Below, piece by piece: positions 26,701 to 35,164 of a stretch of 64,000 bases of DNA. Under the pieces are notes generated by a model. It saw only the letters and a list, made by a program, of their open reading frames with translations. It searched no databases and was not told the DNA's origin. The number at the start of each line of letters is the position of its first letter. The stretch's first letter is position 1. The stretch lies in NCBI GenBank assembly GCA_934597175.1, contig CAKTQR010000001.1:100521-164520 (forward strand). Direction: 5' to 3'. Both the position numbers and the translations under genes were made by a program. This stretch comes from an uncultured Oscillospiraceae bacterium (lineage in GTDB: Bacteria > Bacillota > Clostridia > Oscillospirales > Oscillospiraceae).

Positions 26701-26790
26701 GACGATCGCAGTTATATCCTTTTCAAATGTAATTCTGGTCTTGTCCGGAAAGGACTTAAACCCCTGAATTTCCAATGCTTTTAAGTACAA
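23767..26790 (-). CDS. smc: Chromosome partition protein SMC (short-armed)
   Basis: 1007 residues from a TTG with GAGGT six bases upstream. The N-terminal ABC head has Walker A IVGPNGSGKSN; the hinge spans about 430-580 (GVHGPVANLV to SMTGGSAAKG); the C-terminal head has LLSGGEKAFVAIAL (about 907) and Walker B VMDEIEAALDEANV. All functional motifs are intact. The family usually has about 1180 residues; here both coiled-coil arms are shorter, by roughly 70 and 85 residues. SMC organises and segregates the chromosome. Followed by ftsY. Confidence 0.95.
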   Translation of the reverse strand: MYLKALEIQGFKSFPDKTRITFEKDITAIVGPNGSGKSNISDAILWVMGEQRSKTLRGGKMEDVIFGGTEKRGALGFAQVSLIIDNSEHIFDCDNTELMLTRRYYRSGDSEYYINREAVRLKDINSLLMDTGLGRDGYSIIGQGRIAEIVSSKSSERREVFEEAAGISRYRSRKEESERKLQKTEENLLRINDKIDELELQVEPLKRQSETAKKYLVLRDELRLREISVWMATLEKLRSQAEAISRDYENAVRDLDNANRSLEALYASSGNISERMRQKDIEAENARARLSQTEGRAAECDSEAAGLKASIASSIEAAERMKKDIAEAETRVGEIGAQIEENNATIAKVTAALKELDEKLKANNNVLDGARMKLSSRETAAEQLREKVNRLSVDCRSLDARIHMLSEMEKEYEGFSKAVKTVMREAARGNISGVHGPVANLVKADNEYALAIETALGAAMQNIVIDTQNDGRKAIEMLKRLDSGRATFLPIETEKGSVMKNAPVNDPGFVGVAYDLVHFDPKYDGIFASLLGRTVVAETLADAVRMSKANGNRLRIVSLDGQLINAGGSMTGGSAAKGTGILSRANELTELKKRRVKLESDYNNASAELDKARNALAGLRYELDMALEDQAEINRSIAANEAEKRTTELAINQLKVLLEALSGDSLSRRKAIERSEAERSIIENKLQTALEKRKQILAEADTIRAEISKITNKRLELEGRRTKADKDAQDRNRELFELQKTCSALEGKKNAADMEEKQILDKLWENYELSYSAAQELRQPVENLQKETKGISELRRRISALGTPNIGAIEEYERVSTRYDFLTGQRDDIQKAKTELVGIINDVTSEMQEVFTQQFKLIDENFRKTFLELFGGGKASLTLEDENDPLECGIEIKVQPPGKAVSNISLLSGGEKAFVAIALYFAILKVRPTPFCVMDEIEAALDEANVIRYAEYMRNMCSKTQFIVITHRRGTMEEADHIYGVTMQEKGVSRIIELDLEQAQRSIENDQ

Positions 26791-26821
26791 ATGCTCTACC
26801 TCTATTCAAAATGTGCATTAT

Positions 26822-26850
26822 ATTTTATAACATATGAGCGCCTTAATCAA
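26822..26850 (-). promoter_or_regulatory. Sigma-A promoter for smc
   Basis: Minus strand: TTGATT, 17-base spacer, TAAAAT, with a second TATAAT-like box just downstream. The -35 overlaps the last codon region of the upstream radical SAM gene. Confidence 0.65.
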
Positions 26851-27856
26851 GGCTAAGCAGCTGAATTTCGCCCGAATTTATGTCGGTCGGCGTAATTTTG
26901 AGTGAGCGAAGCTTAAATTGCGCAGTAAGCTCTGCTACATTGCAGCGGTGCTGGCCTATCATTTTGGACACATCGGACTTGTTGACACCGAGGACAACGC
27001 TCCCCCCCGGCTCAATACCGTCAAGTAATTGCACCGCCTTATCGAGCATCATGCGGGAGCGCACGAGCTCGCCGAGTGCCGGGTGATACGCTCCGCCCAC
27101 GGCGTCGCCGCCGGAGAGATCCTCCGTCGGATTTAAGCCCATGCGTATGATGGGGATGTTTGCTTCGTCAAACAGCTTTGTTATCTTTGTGCAGACACGC
27201 ACAGCGTCGGAAACGGTGTGCTCGCTGTAAGTTCCGGCTTTCCACATGTCGTAAAGCTCTGTGTCCCGCACGATGACCGTGGGGTATATCCTCACGCCGT
27301 CGGGGTGCAGGGAGATAATTTTCTTTGCCGTCTCAATACAGCTTTCGTCCGTGTCGCCGGGAAGGCCGGTCATCATTTGCAGGATGAGCTCAAAGCCCGC
27401 CTGCTTTACCATCTTCGCTGCGTCCTCGACCTCTTTTGCGGTGTGCCCTCGGTTTGAAAGCCACAGCACCTTGTCGCACAGCGACTGCGCACCGAGCTCG
27501 ACCGTCTGCACCGAGTATTTTTTGAGCCGTGCAAGCGTTTCGGCGTCTATCGCATCGGGGCGGGTCGAGAGTCTTATGGAGCTTATCGTTCCGTCTTCAA
27601 GATATGGCTTTGCAGCCTCAAAAAGGGCTGTCTGCTCAGCCACGGGTATGGCTGTGAAGCTTCCTCCATAAAACGCCAATTGCCGCTTTGTCCCTTTGGG
27701 GGACAAGGCGGCTGCGTTCTCTATTGCTGCTTTGACCGTCTGCGCCGTTGCGGGCTCGGTGTGGCCGGAAATGCGTCTCTGATTGCAGAAAACGCAGTCG
27801 TTCGGACAGCCGAGGTGCGGCACGAAAACGGGTATGATACTGTTTCTTGCTGTCAT
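26843..27856 (-). CDS. Elp3-like radical SAM protein without GNAT domain
   Basis: 337 residues. The cluster motif is GCPNDCVFCNQRRISG (Cys x3 Cys x2 Cys) near residue 17. ELGAQSLCDKVLWLSNRGHT and LQMMTGLPGDTDES follow, as in the Elp3 catalytic core. The acetyltransferase half of full Elp3 is absent; the C-terminus ends with a small segment of about 60 residues. This matches a widespread Firmicute family encoded beside rnc and smc whose substrate is not established. Four-base overlap with rnc. Confidence 0.88.
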   Translation of the reverse strand: MTARNSIIPVFVPHLGCPNDCVFCNQRRISGHTEPATAQTVKAAIENAAALSPKGTKRQLAFYGGSFTAIPVAEQTALFEAAKPYLEDGTISSIRLSTRPDAIDAETLARLKKYSVQTVELGAQSLCDKVLWLSNRGHTAKEVEDAAKMVKQAGFELILQMMTGLPGDTDESCIETAKKIISLHPDGVRIYPTVIVRDTELYDMWKAGTYSEHTVSDAVRVCTKITKLFDEANIPIIRMGLNPTEDLSGGDAVGGAYHPALGELVRSRMMLDKAVQLLDGIEPGGSVVLGVNKSDVSKMIGQHRCNVAELTAQFKLRSLKITPTDINSGEIQLLSLD

Positions 27857-28527
27857 TTATTTAGCTTCTTCAACGCCTGACAGGCTGCCGCCTGCTCGGC
27901 CTCCTTCTTTGTTCTGCCGCTGCCCTCGCCGATGACCTCGCCGTTAAGGCTGACGCTTGCCGAGAACACCTTTGCATGATCAGGGCCGGACTCGCCGGTG
28001 GGCGCATATGTGAGCACCTGACCGTTTTTTTGCTGTACAAGCTCTTGAAGCTCGGTCTTATAGTCGGCCGCATGGTGCGCCTCGATGCTCTCAGGGCTTA
28101 ATATCATGCGCTCAATGAAGCTTTCGGGCGCAGTTATGCCGCCGTCAAGGAACATTGCGGCGATGACCGCCTCGACTGCGTCGGCGAGAATGGACGGCCT
28201 TGTCCTGCCGCCGTTTTTCTCCTCGCCGTGACCCATGCGCAGGTAACGCCCAAGGTCAAGGTCGAGCGCAACGCCGTGCAGGCTCTGCTCGCAGACAAGC
28301 TCGGCACGCAGCCTCGTCATCTTGCCCTCGGACAGCGTCGGCTGCATGGCATACAGGTGCTTTGCCGTTACAAAGCCGAGCACCGAGTCACCGAGAAACT
28401 CCAGGCGTTCGTTGCTGGAAATGCCCTCCGCCCTGTTCTCGTTTGCGTACGAGCTGTGGGTGAGCGCATTTTTCAAAAGCTCACTGTTTTTGAAGGTGTA
28501 GTTTAATTTTTTCTCAAGCTCTTTCAA
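27853..28527 (-). CDS. rnc: Ribonuclease III
   Basis: 224 residues. The endonuclease domain has the signature ERLEFLGDSVLGFV and the second acidic site LADAVEAVIAAMFLDGG. The C-terminal double-stranded RNA-binding domain begins near residue 153 (DYKTELQELVQQK) and ends KKEAEQAAACQALKKL. It processes rRNA and structured RNA. Only 3 bases separate it from plsX; the acpP gene that often lies between the two is missing. Confidence 0.96.
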   Translation of the reverse strand: MKELEKKLNYTFKNSELLKNALTHSSYANENRAEGISSNERLEFLGDSVLGFVTAKHLYAMQPTLSEGKMTRLRAELVCEQSLHGVALDLDLGRYLRMGHGEEKNGGRTRPSILADAVEAVIAAMFLDGGITAPESFIERMILSPESIEAHHAADYKTELQELVQQKNGQVLTYAPTGESGPDHAKVFSASVSLNGEVIGEGSGRTKKEAEQAAACQALKKLNK

Positions 28528-28530
28528 TTT

Positions 28531-29544
28531 TTACGCTTCCTCTGAGATTCGCATATAGTCAACATTTTCAACGATATCGTTTATCATGCCCGACTCGGCA
28601 AAGAGCTTTGCCTGACGGATGGCGGCGAAAAACGCCTCGTCGCCGGACGAGCCGTGCGCCTTGATAACGGGCTTGGAGATGCCCAAAAGCGCAGTTCCTC
28701 CGACCTCGTTGGGGTCGAGCTTCTTGGCGACTGCCTTGACATCCTTCTTTACGATGGCGGCTGCGAGCATGTTCTTTGCGCTTTTCTTGAACACGCCCTT
28801 TATCTCGGTGAACAGCCACTTTGCAACGCCCTCGGCGGTCTTGAGTGCGATATTGCCGGAAAAGCCGTCTGCCACGACGACATCGACGCCGCCGAAAAGC
28901 ATGGTACTTGCCTCGACATTGCCGACAAAGTTTATCCTGCCGGCGTCGCTTGCGGCAGTCAAAAGCTTGTATGTCTCGTGCTGGAGCTCGCCGCCCTTGG
29001 TCTCCTCAACGCCGATGTTGAGCAGTCCGACACGGGGGTTGTCGATATTCATGATGCGCTTTGCATAAAAGCTGCCCATGTATGCAAACTGGAGCAGGTA
29101 CTCGGGAGTGCACTCGGCATTTGCGCCGCAGTCGATGAGCATAAGGCCGTTTTCGCAACTCGGGAAAACGGGCGCCATTGCCGCACGGCGAACACCGTGG
29201 ACACGCTTGACGATAAGCGTTGCGCCGGTGAGCAGAGCTCCGGTCGAGCCTGCCGACACCATTGCGTCGCCCTCGCCGTTTTTAAGCATCGTAAGCCCCA
29301 CCGCCATTGAGGAATTTTTCTTGCGGCGGACTGCGGTACTGGGGTCGTCGTGCATCGTGATGACCTCGGGCGTATCGACGATGTCTATATTCTTGCGGTC
29401 AACGCCCTCAAGGCATCTTTCTATATCGTCCTTGCGGCCGACAAGGCAAAGCTCAACGCCCAGCCTGTCTCTTGCGAGCACTGCGCCCTTTACTATGGCT
29501 TCCGGTGCGTTATCGCCGCCCATTGCGTCAACGATTATTTTCAC
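28531..29544 (-). CDS. plsX: Phosphate acyltransferase PlsX
   Basis: 337 residues, full length. The start IIVDAMGGDNAPEAIVKGAV and the internal ADGFSGNIALKTAEGVAKWL and GGTALLGISKPVIKAHGSS segments are diagnostic. It makes acyl-phosphate from acyl-ACP for phospholipid synthesis with PlsY. It overlaps trmFO by 17 bases and lies directly before rnc. Confidence 0.96.
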   Translation of the reverse strand: MKIIVDAMGGDNAPEAIVKGAVLARDRLGVELCLVGRKDDIERCLEGVDRKNIDIVDTPEVITMHDDPSTAVRRKKNSSMAVGLTMLKNGEGDAMVSAGSTGALLTGATLIVKRVHGVRRAAMAPVFPSCENGLMLIDCGANAECTPEYLLQFAYMGSFYAKRIMNIDNPRVGLLNIGVEETKGGELQHETYKLLTAASDAGRINFVGNVEASTMLFGGVDVVVADGFSGNIALKTAEGVAKWLFTEIKGVFKKSAKNMLAAAIVKKDVKAVAKKLDPNEVGGTALLGISKPVIKAHGSSGDEAFFAAIRQAKLFAESGMINDIVENVDYMRISEEA

Positions 29545-30853
29545 TGCTGAAGACCTCCTTCTCCATTAGCTGATCTATGATTTTAAGCGATCTTGCGGAG
29601 ATCTCCGCATTTTTATTCCTCTTGCCCTTGACCTTGTGGTCGAGCGGGGTGATGATGCCGAAGTTTATATTCATCGGCTGGAAGTCGCCGACGCTGCCGC
29701 CGGAAATGTACAGTCCCAGTGCGCCTATCGCAGTCTCCTGCGGGAAGTTCACCGGCTCAAGGTCGAGTAGCCTTGCGGCGGTCTCGATACCGACAAGCAT
29801 ACCGGAGGCGGCAGATTCCACATAGCCCTCAACGCCGGTCATCTGTCCGGCAAAGCTGATGCGGGGGTCGGACTTCAGTCTGTAGTATCGGTCGAGCAGC
29901 TGCGGCGAGTTTAGATAGGTATTGCGGTGCATAACACCGTAGCGGACAAATTCGGCGTTTTTCAGCGCCGGTATCATAGAAAATACACGCTTCTGCTCGC
30001 CCCATGTAAGGTGCGTCTGGAAGCCGACGAGGTTGTATATCGTGCCGTCGGCATTATCACGCCGAAGCTGCACAACGGCGTAATTATCCTTGCCCGTTCT
30101 CGGGTCACGCAGGCCGACGGGCTTTAAAGGACCAAACCGCAGCGTTTCCTCGCCTCGGCGAGCCATGACCTCAACGGGCATGCAGCCTTCGAACACCCCG
30201 CCGTCGTCAAAGCCGTGGACGGGTGCTTCCTTTGCCGAAACGAGCTCCTTTACGAACGCCTTGTACTCCTCCTCGTTCATCGGGCAGTTTACATAATCCG
30301 CCGTGCCCTTGTCGTAGCGGGAGGCGAAAAACGCACTGTCCATGTCGACGCTCTCAAGCGTCACGATGGGGGCAACGGCATCGTAAAAGTGAAGTCCCGT
30401 GCAGTTGCAAAGCTTCTCGAGCTTCTCGGCAAGTGCGTCACTCGTGAGAGGGCCGGTCGCAACAACAAGCTCGCCCTCGGGGAAGTCGGTCGCTTCCTCG
30501 GGCACAAGCTCAATGTTCGGGCAGGACTTTATCTTATCGGTGATGTACCTCGAAAAGCCCTCACGGTCAACGGCGAGCGCACCGCCGGCAGCGACACGGT
30601 TAGCGTCGGCACTTTCCATTATGAGCGAGCCTATCTTGCGCATCTCCGCCTTTAAAAGGCCGACGGCATTTGTAAGCTCATCGCTGCGCAGGGAGTTTGA
30701 GCACACGAGCTCGGCAAAATATTCCGATGTGTGCGCCGGGGTCATCTTATTCGGCTTCATTTCATAAAGCCTTACCTCAATGCCCCGCTTTGCAAGCTGC
30801 CATGCACATTCGCAGCCTGCAAGCCCGGCGCCGAGTACCGTGACTTTTTTCAT
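29528..30853 (-). CDS. trmFO: Methylenetetrahydrofolate-tRNA (uracil-54-C5) methyltransferase
   Basis: 441 residues. FAD-binding GAGLAGCECAWQLAKRG opens the protein, followed by LYEMKPNKMTPAHTS and the family-specific ELVCSNSLRSDELTNAVGLLK. The late motifs GQMTGVEGYVESAASG and MNINFGIITPL complete the profile. It makes ribothymidine-54 in tRNA using folate and FAD. Six bases after topA; part of the dprA-topA-trmFO unit common in Firmicutes. Confidence 0.97.
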   Translation of the reverse strand: MKKVTVLGAGLAGCECAWQLAKRGIEVRLYEMKPNKMTPAHTSEYFAELVCSNSLRSDELTNAVGLLKAEMRKIGSLIMESADANRVAAGGALAVDREGFSRYITDKIKSCPNIELVPEEATDFPEGELVVATGPLTSDALAEKLEKLCNCTGLHFYDAVAPIVTLESVDMDSAFFASRYDKGTADYVNCPMNEEEYKAFVKELVSAKEAPVHGFDDGGVFEGCMPVEVMARRGEETLRFGPLKPVGLRDPRTGKDNYAVVQLRRDNADGTIYNLVGFQTHLTWGEQKRVFSMIPALKNAEFVRYGVMHRNTYLNSPQLLDRYYRLKSDPRISFAGQMTGVEGYVESAASGMLVGIETAARLLDLEPVNFPQETAIGALGLYISGGSVGDFQPMNINFGIITPLDHKVKGKRNKNAEISARSLKIIDQLMEKEVFSSENNR

Positions 30854-30859
30854 AAACGC

Positions 30860-33046
30860 TTATTCCTTGGCTTTCTTTGTACTTGTCTTTTTCTTTGCGG
30901 CGGGCTTTTTGTCGTCCGACTTTGCCGCCGTCTTTTTCTTATAGCCCCGCTTTTCCTCGGGGACGAATTCCGAACATTCCTCGTTGATGCAGAAGGCTTT
31001 TTTCTGACCCTTGCCGCTGGGCTTGAACAGGGTCTTGCCGCAGCTCGGGCAGAAGTCCTTTGTGGGGACATACCATGTCATGAAGCCGCAGTCTGCACCA
31101 CGCTCGCAGGCATAGAAGGTGTAGCCCTTTTTGGAGGTGCGCTTGAGTATCCTGCTGCCGCACTTGGGGCATTTGCCGGGCATCTCGATGACGAGCGGCT
31201 TTGTGAAGCTGCACTCGGGATACGCAGGGCATGCGAGGAATCTGCCGAACTTGCCGGATTTTACGACCATCTGCTTGCCGCAGATATCACAGTATTCGTC
31301 GCTGAGCTCGTCGGGAACTTTGATCCTAACGCCCTCGAGCGCCTTTTCGGCATTTTCAAGCTCAACGGAGAAATCGCCGTAGAACTCATGCAAAAGCTCT
31401 TTCCAATAAAGCTTGCCGGACTCGACGCTGTCGAGCTCCTCCTCCATGTGGTTTGTAAACTTAAGGTCGACGATGTCGGGGAAGCGCTCCATCATGAGTT
31501 CCGTGACCACAACGCCGAGATTTGTCGGCTTAAGGTACTTGCCGTCCTTCACGACATACTCGTGCGAGGTTATCGTCGAAATGGTCGGTGCATAGGTCGA
31601 CGGTCTGCCGATGCCCTTTTCCTCCATCGCACGGATGAGGGTAGCCTCGGTATAGCGTGCCGGCGGCTGGGTGAACTGCTGCTCGGGCAGCATCTTTTCG
31701 AGATACACCCGCTCGTCTGCCTGAAGGTCGGGCAGCTTCTTGCGCAGCTCGTCCGATTCCTCGTCCTTGCTCTCCTCGTACACGGCGGTGTAGCCTGCAA
31801 ACTTGAGCTCCGAGTAGTTCGAGCGGAAAATGTGCCCGTTTGACTCAACATCGACGACGACATTATCGTACACCGAGTTTGCCATCTGGCAGGCGGTGAA
31901 GCGACCCCATATAAGGCGGTAGAGCCTGTACTGCTCGGGGGTGAGATCCTTGCGCACACGCTCGGGCGTGAGCTCGATATTCGTCGGGCGGATGGCCTCG
32001 TGCGCATCCTGTGCGCCGGATTTGGTCTTGTAAACACGGAACGAGCCGTGGTAATACTCCTTGCCGTAGCGCTCGATGATGAAATTCTTTGCCGCAATGA
32101 GCGCCTCGTCGGAAAGGCGCAGAGAGTCGGTACGCATATAGGTGATTAGACCTACCGTGCCCTGCCCTGCGATATCAACGCCTTCATAAAGCTGCTGGGC
32201 AACGGACATGGTGCGTCTCGGGGTCATGCCCAAGCGGCGGGATGCCTCCTGCTGGAGGGTGGAGGTTATAAACGGAGGCGAGGGGCTGCGGTGCTTTTTG
32301 CCGCGCTTGACGGTCTTGATGACAAACGGCTCATCCTGCGTTTCGGCGATGACGGCATTGACCTCGTCCTCGTTATGCAGCTCAAGCTTCTTGTCGCCCT
32401 TGCCGTAGTAGCGTGCGGTGAACTCGGCGTCGGTCTCGTCGCAGTTTAAAACAGCGTCGAGCAGCCAGTACTCCTCACGCTCGAAGCCCTCGATCTCTTT
32501 CTCACGGTCGACGACCATTCTTGTTGCGACCGACTGGACACGGCCTGCCGAAAGGCCACGCTTTATCTTCTTCCAAAGCAGCGGAGACAGCTTGTAGCCG
32601 ACAAGGCGGTCAAGAAGCCGTCTTGCCTGCTGGGCATCGACAAGGTCCTTGTCGATATCACGGGGATTGCCCACGCTCTCGGTTACTACTCTTTTGGTTA
32701 TCTCGTTAAAGGTCACTCGCCTTGCCTTGTCGTCAGGCAGAGCAAGCAGTTCCTTTAAATGCCACGATATTGCCTCACCCTCACGGTCAGGGTCGGTTGC
32801 GAGATAAACGGTCTTAGCGCTCTTGCTGAGCTTTTTGAGGGTGTCTATAACATCCTTGTGGTCCTTGACCGGGATGTACTTCGGCTCAAAATCGTTCTCT
32901 ATATCGATACCCAGCGTGCTCTTGGGCAGATCACGCAGGTGTCCCATGGATGCAACGACCTTATAGTCGTCGCCCAGATATTTCTCAATGGTCTTCGCCT
33001 TTGCAGGTGATTCGACAATTACCAAATTCTTTTTTGCACTTGGCAT
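30860..33046 (-). CDS. topA: DNA topoisomerase I
   Basis: 728 residues. The Toprim domain (1-120) has IVESPAKAKTIEKYLG and the acidic motif ATDPDREGEAI; the active-site Tyr is in GLITYMRTDSLR (about 300). Three C-terminal zinc ribbons follow (CDIC, CPKC and CPSC pairs, about 570-690), then a Lys-rich tail of about 40 residues. It relaxes negative supercoils. The ATG abuts the dprA stop codon. Confidence 0.97.
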   Translation of the reverse strand: MPSAKKNLVIVESPAKAKTIEKYLGDDYKVVASMGHLRDLPKSTLGIDIENDFEPKYIPVKDHKDVIDTLKKLSKSAKTVYLATDPDREGEAISWHLKELLALPDDKARRVTFNEITKRVVTESVGNPRDIDKDLVDAQQARRLLDRLVGYKLSPLLWKKIKRGLSAGRVQSVATRMVVDREKEIEGFEREEYWLLDAVLNCDETDAEFTARYYGKGDKKLELHNEDEVNAVIAETQDEPFVIKTVKRGKKHRSPSPPFITSTLQQEASRRLGMTPRRTMSVAQQLYEGVDIAGQGTVGLITYMRTDSLRLSDEALIAAKNFIIERYGKEYYHGSFRVYKTKSGAQDAHEAIRPTNIELTPERVRKDLTPEQYRLYRLIWGRFTACQMANSVYDNVVVDVESNGHIFRSNYSELKFAGYTAVYEESKDEESDELRKKLPDLQADERVYLEKMLPEQQFTQPPARYTEATLIRAMEEKGIGRPSTYAPTISTITSHEYVVKDGKYLKPTNLGVVVTELMMERFPDIVDLKFTNHMEEELDSVESGKLYWKELLHEFYGDFSVELENAEKALEGVRIKVPDELSDEYCDICGKQMVVKSGKFGRFLACPAYPECSFTKPLVIEMPGKCPKCGSRILKRTSKKGYTFYACERGADCGFMTWYVPTKDFCPSCGKTLFKPSGKGQKKAFCINEECSEFVPEEKRGYKKKTAAKSDDKKPAAKKKTSTKKAKE

Positions 33047-34264
33047 TCAGCTGTCCTCACTTCGTTTTATATTCAATGTAAAGCGTTTGCCCGATTGCTG
33101 ACTGACACAGCCCTTAAGCTGCAAAAGCGTCAGGTCCGCAAGCACCTTTGCCGGAGAAAGATGCGTGCGCTCGATTATCTCATCGACCTGCATCGCTTCC
33201 CTGTCCATAGCCGACACGATGCTCAGCTGCGACGGGCTCAGACTCTCCAGTTGTTTCTTCAAGTCAATATATTCCGTGCTATCGGGCTTGTCAATGACTT
33301 TTTTGTTATCTTTGTGTGTTTTTTCTGTTTTGACAAGCTCGCTTTGCTCGGGCTTAACGCATGTTCCGGGTATCCGCTCGGTCGAGCGCTTGATCTTTTC
33401 GGGATAGAGCTTTGCAAACTCGCTCATCACATCCCAGCCCTCGGTGACGGGCTTTGCGCCGTCTTTTAGCATCGCATTCGTGCCTGCGCAGTTTTCGCAA
33501 TCGGCGTTGCCGGGCACGGCAAATATCTCCTTACCCTGCTCTACCGCTTCGTCGACAAACAGCTTCGTTCCGCTTTTAAACGGAGCTTCGACGACCACAA
33601 CGCCTATCGAAAGTCCGGCGGCAATGCGATTTCTTGCACGGAAGAATTGGCGGTGTACTCCCGCTCCGGGCGGGTATTCGCTTATGAGCGCTCCCCTGAC
33701 GGCGAGCTCCTCTGCCATTTTGCCACGGGCAAGCTCGTGCGGAACGCCGAGAACTCCGATGCATTTGCCGTCGGCGATAAGTGTGCCCTCTGCGCCGGCA
33801 GCGTCTATACCCTTGGTGAGCCCCGATATGACGACACCGCCGCACTTTGCTATCTCAAAGCCGAGCTTGCGCCCCATCTTGATACCGTAGGGGCTTGCGT
33901 TTCTTGTGCCGATAACGGCTATGGCGGGCTCCTCATCTATCTTGGGAAGTCTGCCCTTTACATAGATGATATGCGGCGGGGCGTAGATGTTCTTCAGTCT
34001 TACCGGATAGCGTGGGTCATCTATGGAGATGACCTCGATATTCTGCATTTTGCAGCGGTCTATCGTGCGCAGAGCCGAGGAAATGTCACGCTTTTCGAGC
34101 GTTTCCGCTCCCTCGGAGTGTCTGCCGAGAAGCTTCGTTATCTCACCCCTGGGTGCTTCATACATTGCCTCGGGGCTTCCGTAGTGCTTGAGAAGAACGG
34201 CCTTCGCCCTCGGGCTGAGCTTTGCCGAGGTCGACAGCCAAAGCCAGTATTCGATAGAAGCCAC
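33047..34264 (-). CDS. dprA: DNA processing protein DprA
   Basis: 405 residues. The Rossmann-like core has IAVIGTRNASPYGIKMGR and ISGLTKGIDAAGAEGTL, then SEYPPGAGVHRQFFRARNRI. The C-terminal winged helix (about 335-400) contains LSPSQLSIVSAMDREAMQVDEI. DprA loads RecA on incoming DNA. Together with comEC it indicates at least part of a transformation system, though dprA is also kept in non-competent species. Transcribed from trmH through to rnc. Confidence 0.95.
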   Translation of the reverse strand: MASIEYWLWLSTSAKLSPRAKAVLLKHYGSPEAMYEAPRGEITKLLGRHSEGAETLEKRDISSALRTIDRCKMQNIEVISIDDPRYPVRLKNIYAPPHIIYVKGRLPKIDEEPAIAVIGTRNASPYGIKMGRKLGFEIAKCGGVVISGLTKGIDAAGAEGTLIADGKCIGVLGVPHELARGKMAEELAVRGALISEYPPGAGVHRQFFRARNRIAAGLSIGVVVVEAPFKSGTKLFVDEAVEQGKEIFAVPGNADCENCAGTNAMLKDGAKPVTEGWDVMSEFAKLYPEKIKRSTERIPGTCVKPEQSELVKTEKTHKDNKKVIDKPDSTEYIDLKKQLESLSPSQLSIVSAMDREAMQVDEIIERTHLSPAKVLADLTLLQLKGCVSQQSGKRFTLNIKRSEDS

Positions 34265-34277
34265 GCCGTTCCCTCCT

Positions 34278-35027
34278 TTATCTTGACATCTCCCACATGA
34301 TCACCGACGCTGCGACCGCAGCATTGAGTGACTCCGACTCCGGATTCATGGGGATTATAATTTCGCCGCCGCAAATGTCCAGAAGCGCCTTTGAAAGTCC
34401 CCTGCCCTCGCTGCCTATCGCAACGGCGGCACGGTGAATTTCAATATTTCGCAGGTCGGCGGCCTTATCGCTGAGCGCCGCACCGAAAAGCGGCAAAGCC
34501 TGCTTTTGCGTAAACTCGTCAAGCTCATGTATGCTCATTGTGAGCACCCGCTGGCGGAATATCGCACCCATGCTCGCCCGCACGGTCTTGGGGTTATATA
34601 GGTCTGCGCACGCTCCGACGAGTATGACAGCATCAATGTTAAAGGCATTTGCCGTCCGTATGACCGTGCCGACATTGCCGGGGTCTTGGAGGTTTTCAAG
34701 AACTATCACTCGTTCAAGCTTAAGCTCCCCGTCCCGCTCGGGCATCTTCACGGTGAACACCGGGCCGCCGCTCGACTTTAAGGGCGAAGCGTACTCAAAA
34801 AGCTCGGCAGGGGCTGTATACTGCGAAACCGTGTCGGGAAGCTCTATCTTCTCGGCTTTCTCTTTCCAGAGCACGCAGCCGAGCTGCGCTCCGTAACCGA
34901 GCGCCTCACGCAGAGTCTTTATCCCGTCGCAGACATACTCGCCGCAGCCGTAGCGGTACTCCCTATCGCTCGCTATAGAGCGCAGGTGGTATATTATTCT
35001 GTTTTTTCTCGAAGTTATATTTTCCAT
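34278..35027 (-). CDS. SpoU/TrmH-family RNA 2'-O-methyltransferase
   Basis: 249 residues from the ATG at 35027. An in-frame ATG at 35036 lies inside the -10 box and cannot be transcribed from that promoter. The SPOUT core motifs are complete: LENLQDPGNVGTVIRTANAF, AIGSEGRGLS and IPMNPESESLNAAVAASV. An N-terminal substrate-binding domain of about 90 residues precedes them. It methylates rRNA or tRNA ribose; the target is unknown. First gene of the run into dprA-topA. Confidence 0.9.
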   Translation of the reverse strand: MENITSRKNRIIYHLRSIASDREYRYGCGEYVCDGIKTLREALGYGAQLGCVLWKEKAEKIELPDTVSQYTAPAELFEYASPLKSSGGPVFTVKMPERDGELKLERVIVLENLQDPGNVGTVIRTANAFNIDAVILVGACADLYNPKTVRASMGAIFRQRVLTMSIHELDEFTQKQALPLFGAALSDKAADLRNIEIHRAAVAIGSEGRGLSKALLDICGGEIIIPMNPESESLNAAVAASVIMWEMSR

Positions 35028-35034
35028 AAAGAAC

Positions 35035-35064
35035 ATAATACATCACATAATCAGGCTTTGTCAA
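35035..35064 (-). promoter_or_regulatory. Promoter of the trmH-dprA-topA operon, near-leaderless
   Basis: Minus strand: TTGACA, 18-base spacer, TATTAT. The expected transcription start, 6-8 bases past the -10, falls at or next to the ATG at 35027. A palindromic TTTGTCAAA lets the same bases act as -35 for a possible divergent promoter (TTGTCA, 17 bases, TTTAAA at 35081-35086). Confidence 0.7.
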
Positions 35065-35164
35065 ACGATTGCCTACATTATTTAAATATAGTCAACATTT
35101 CGGCAAAAAGAATTTTGTAACTTGTTGTATTATTTTGATGACAAGCTGTTTTAATTGTGGTAAG

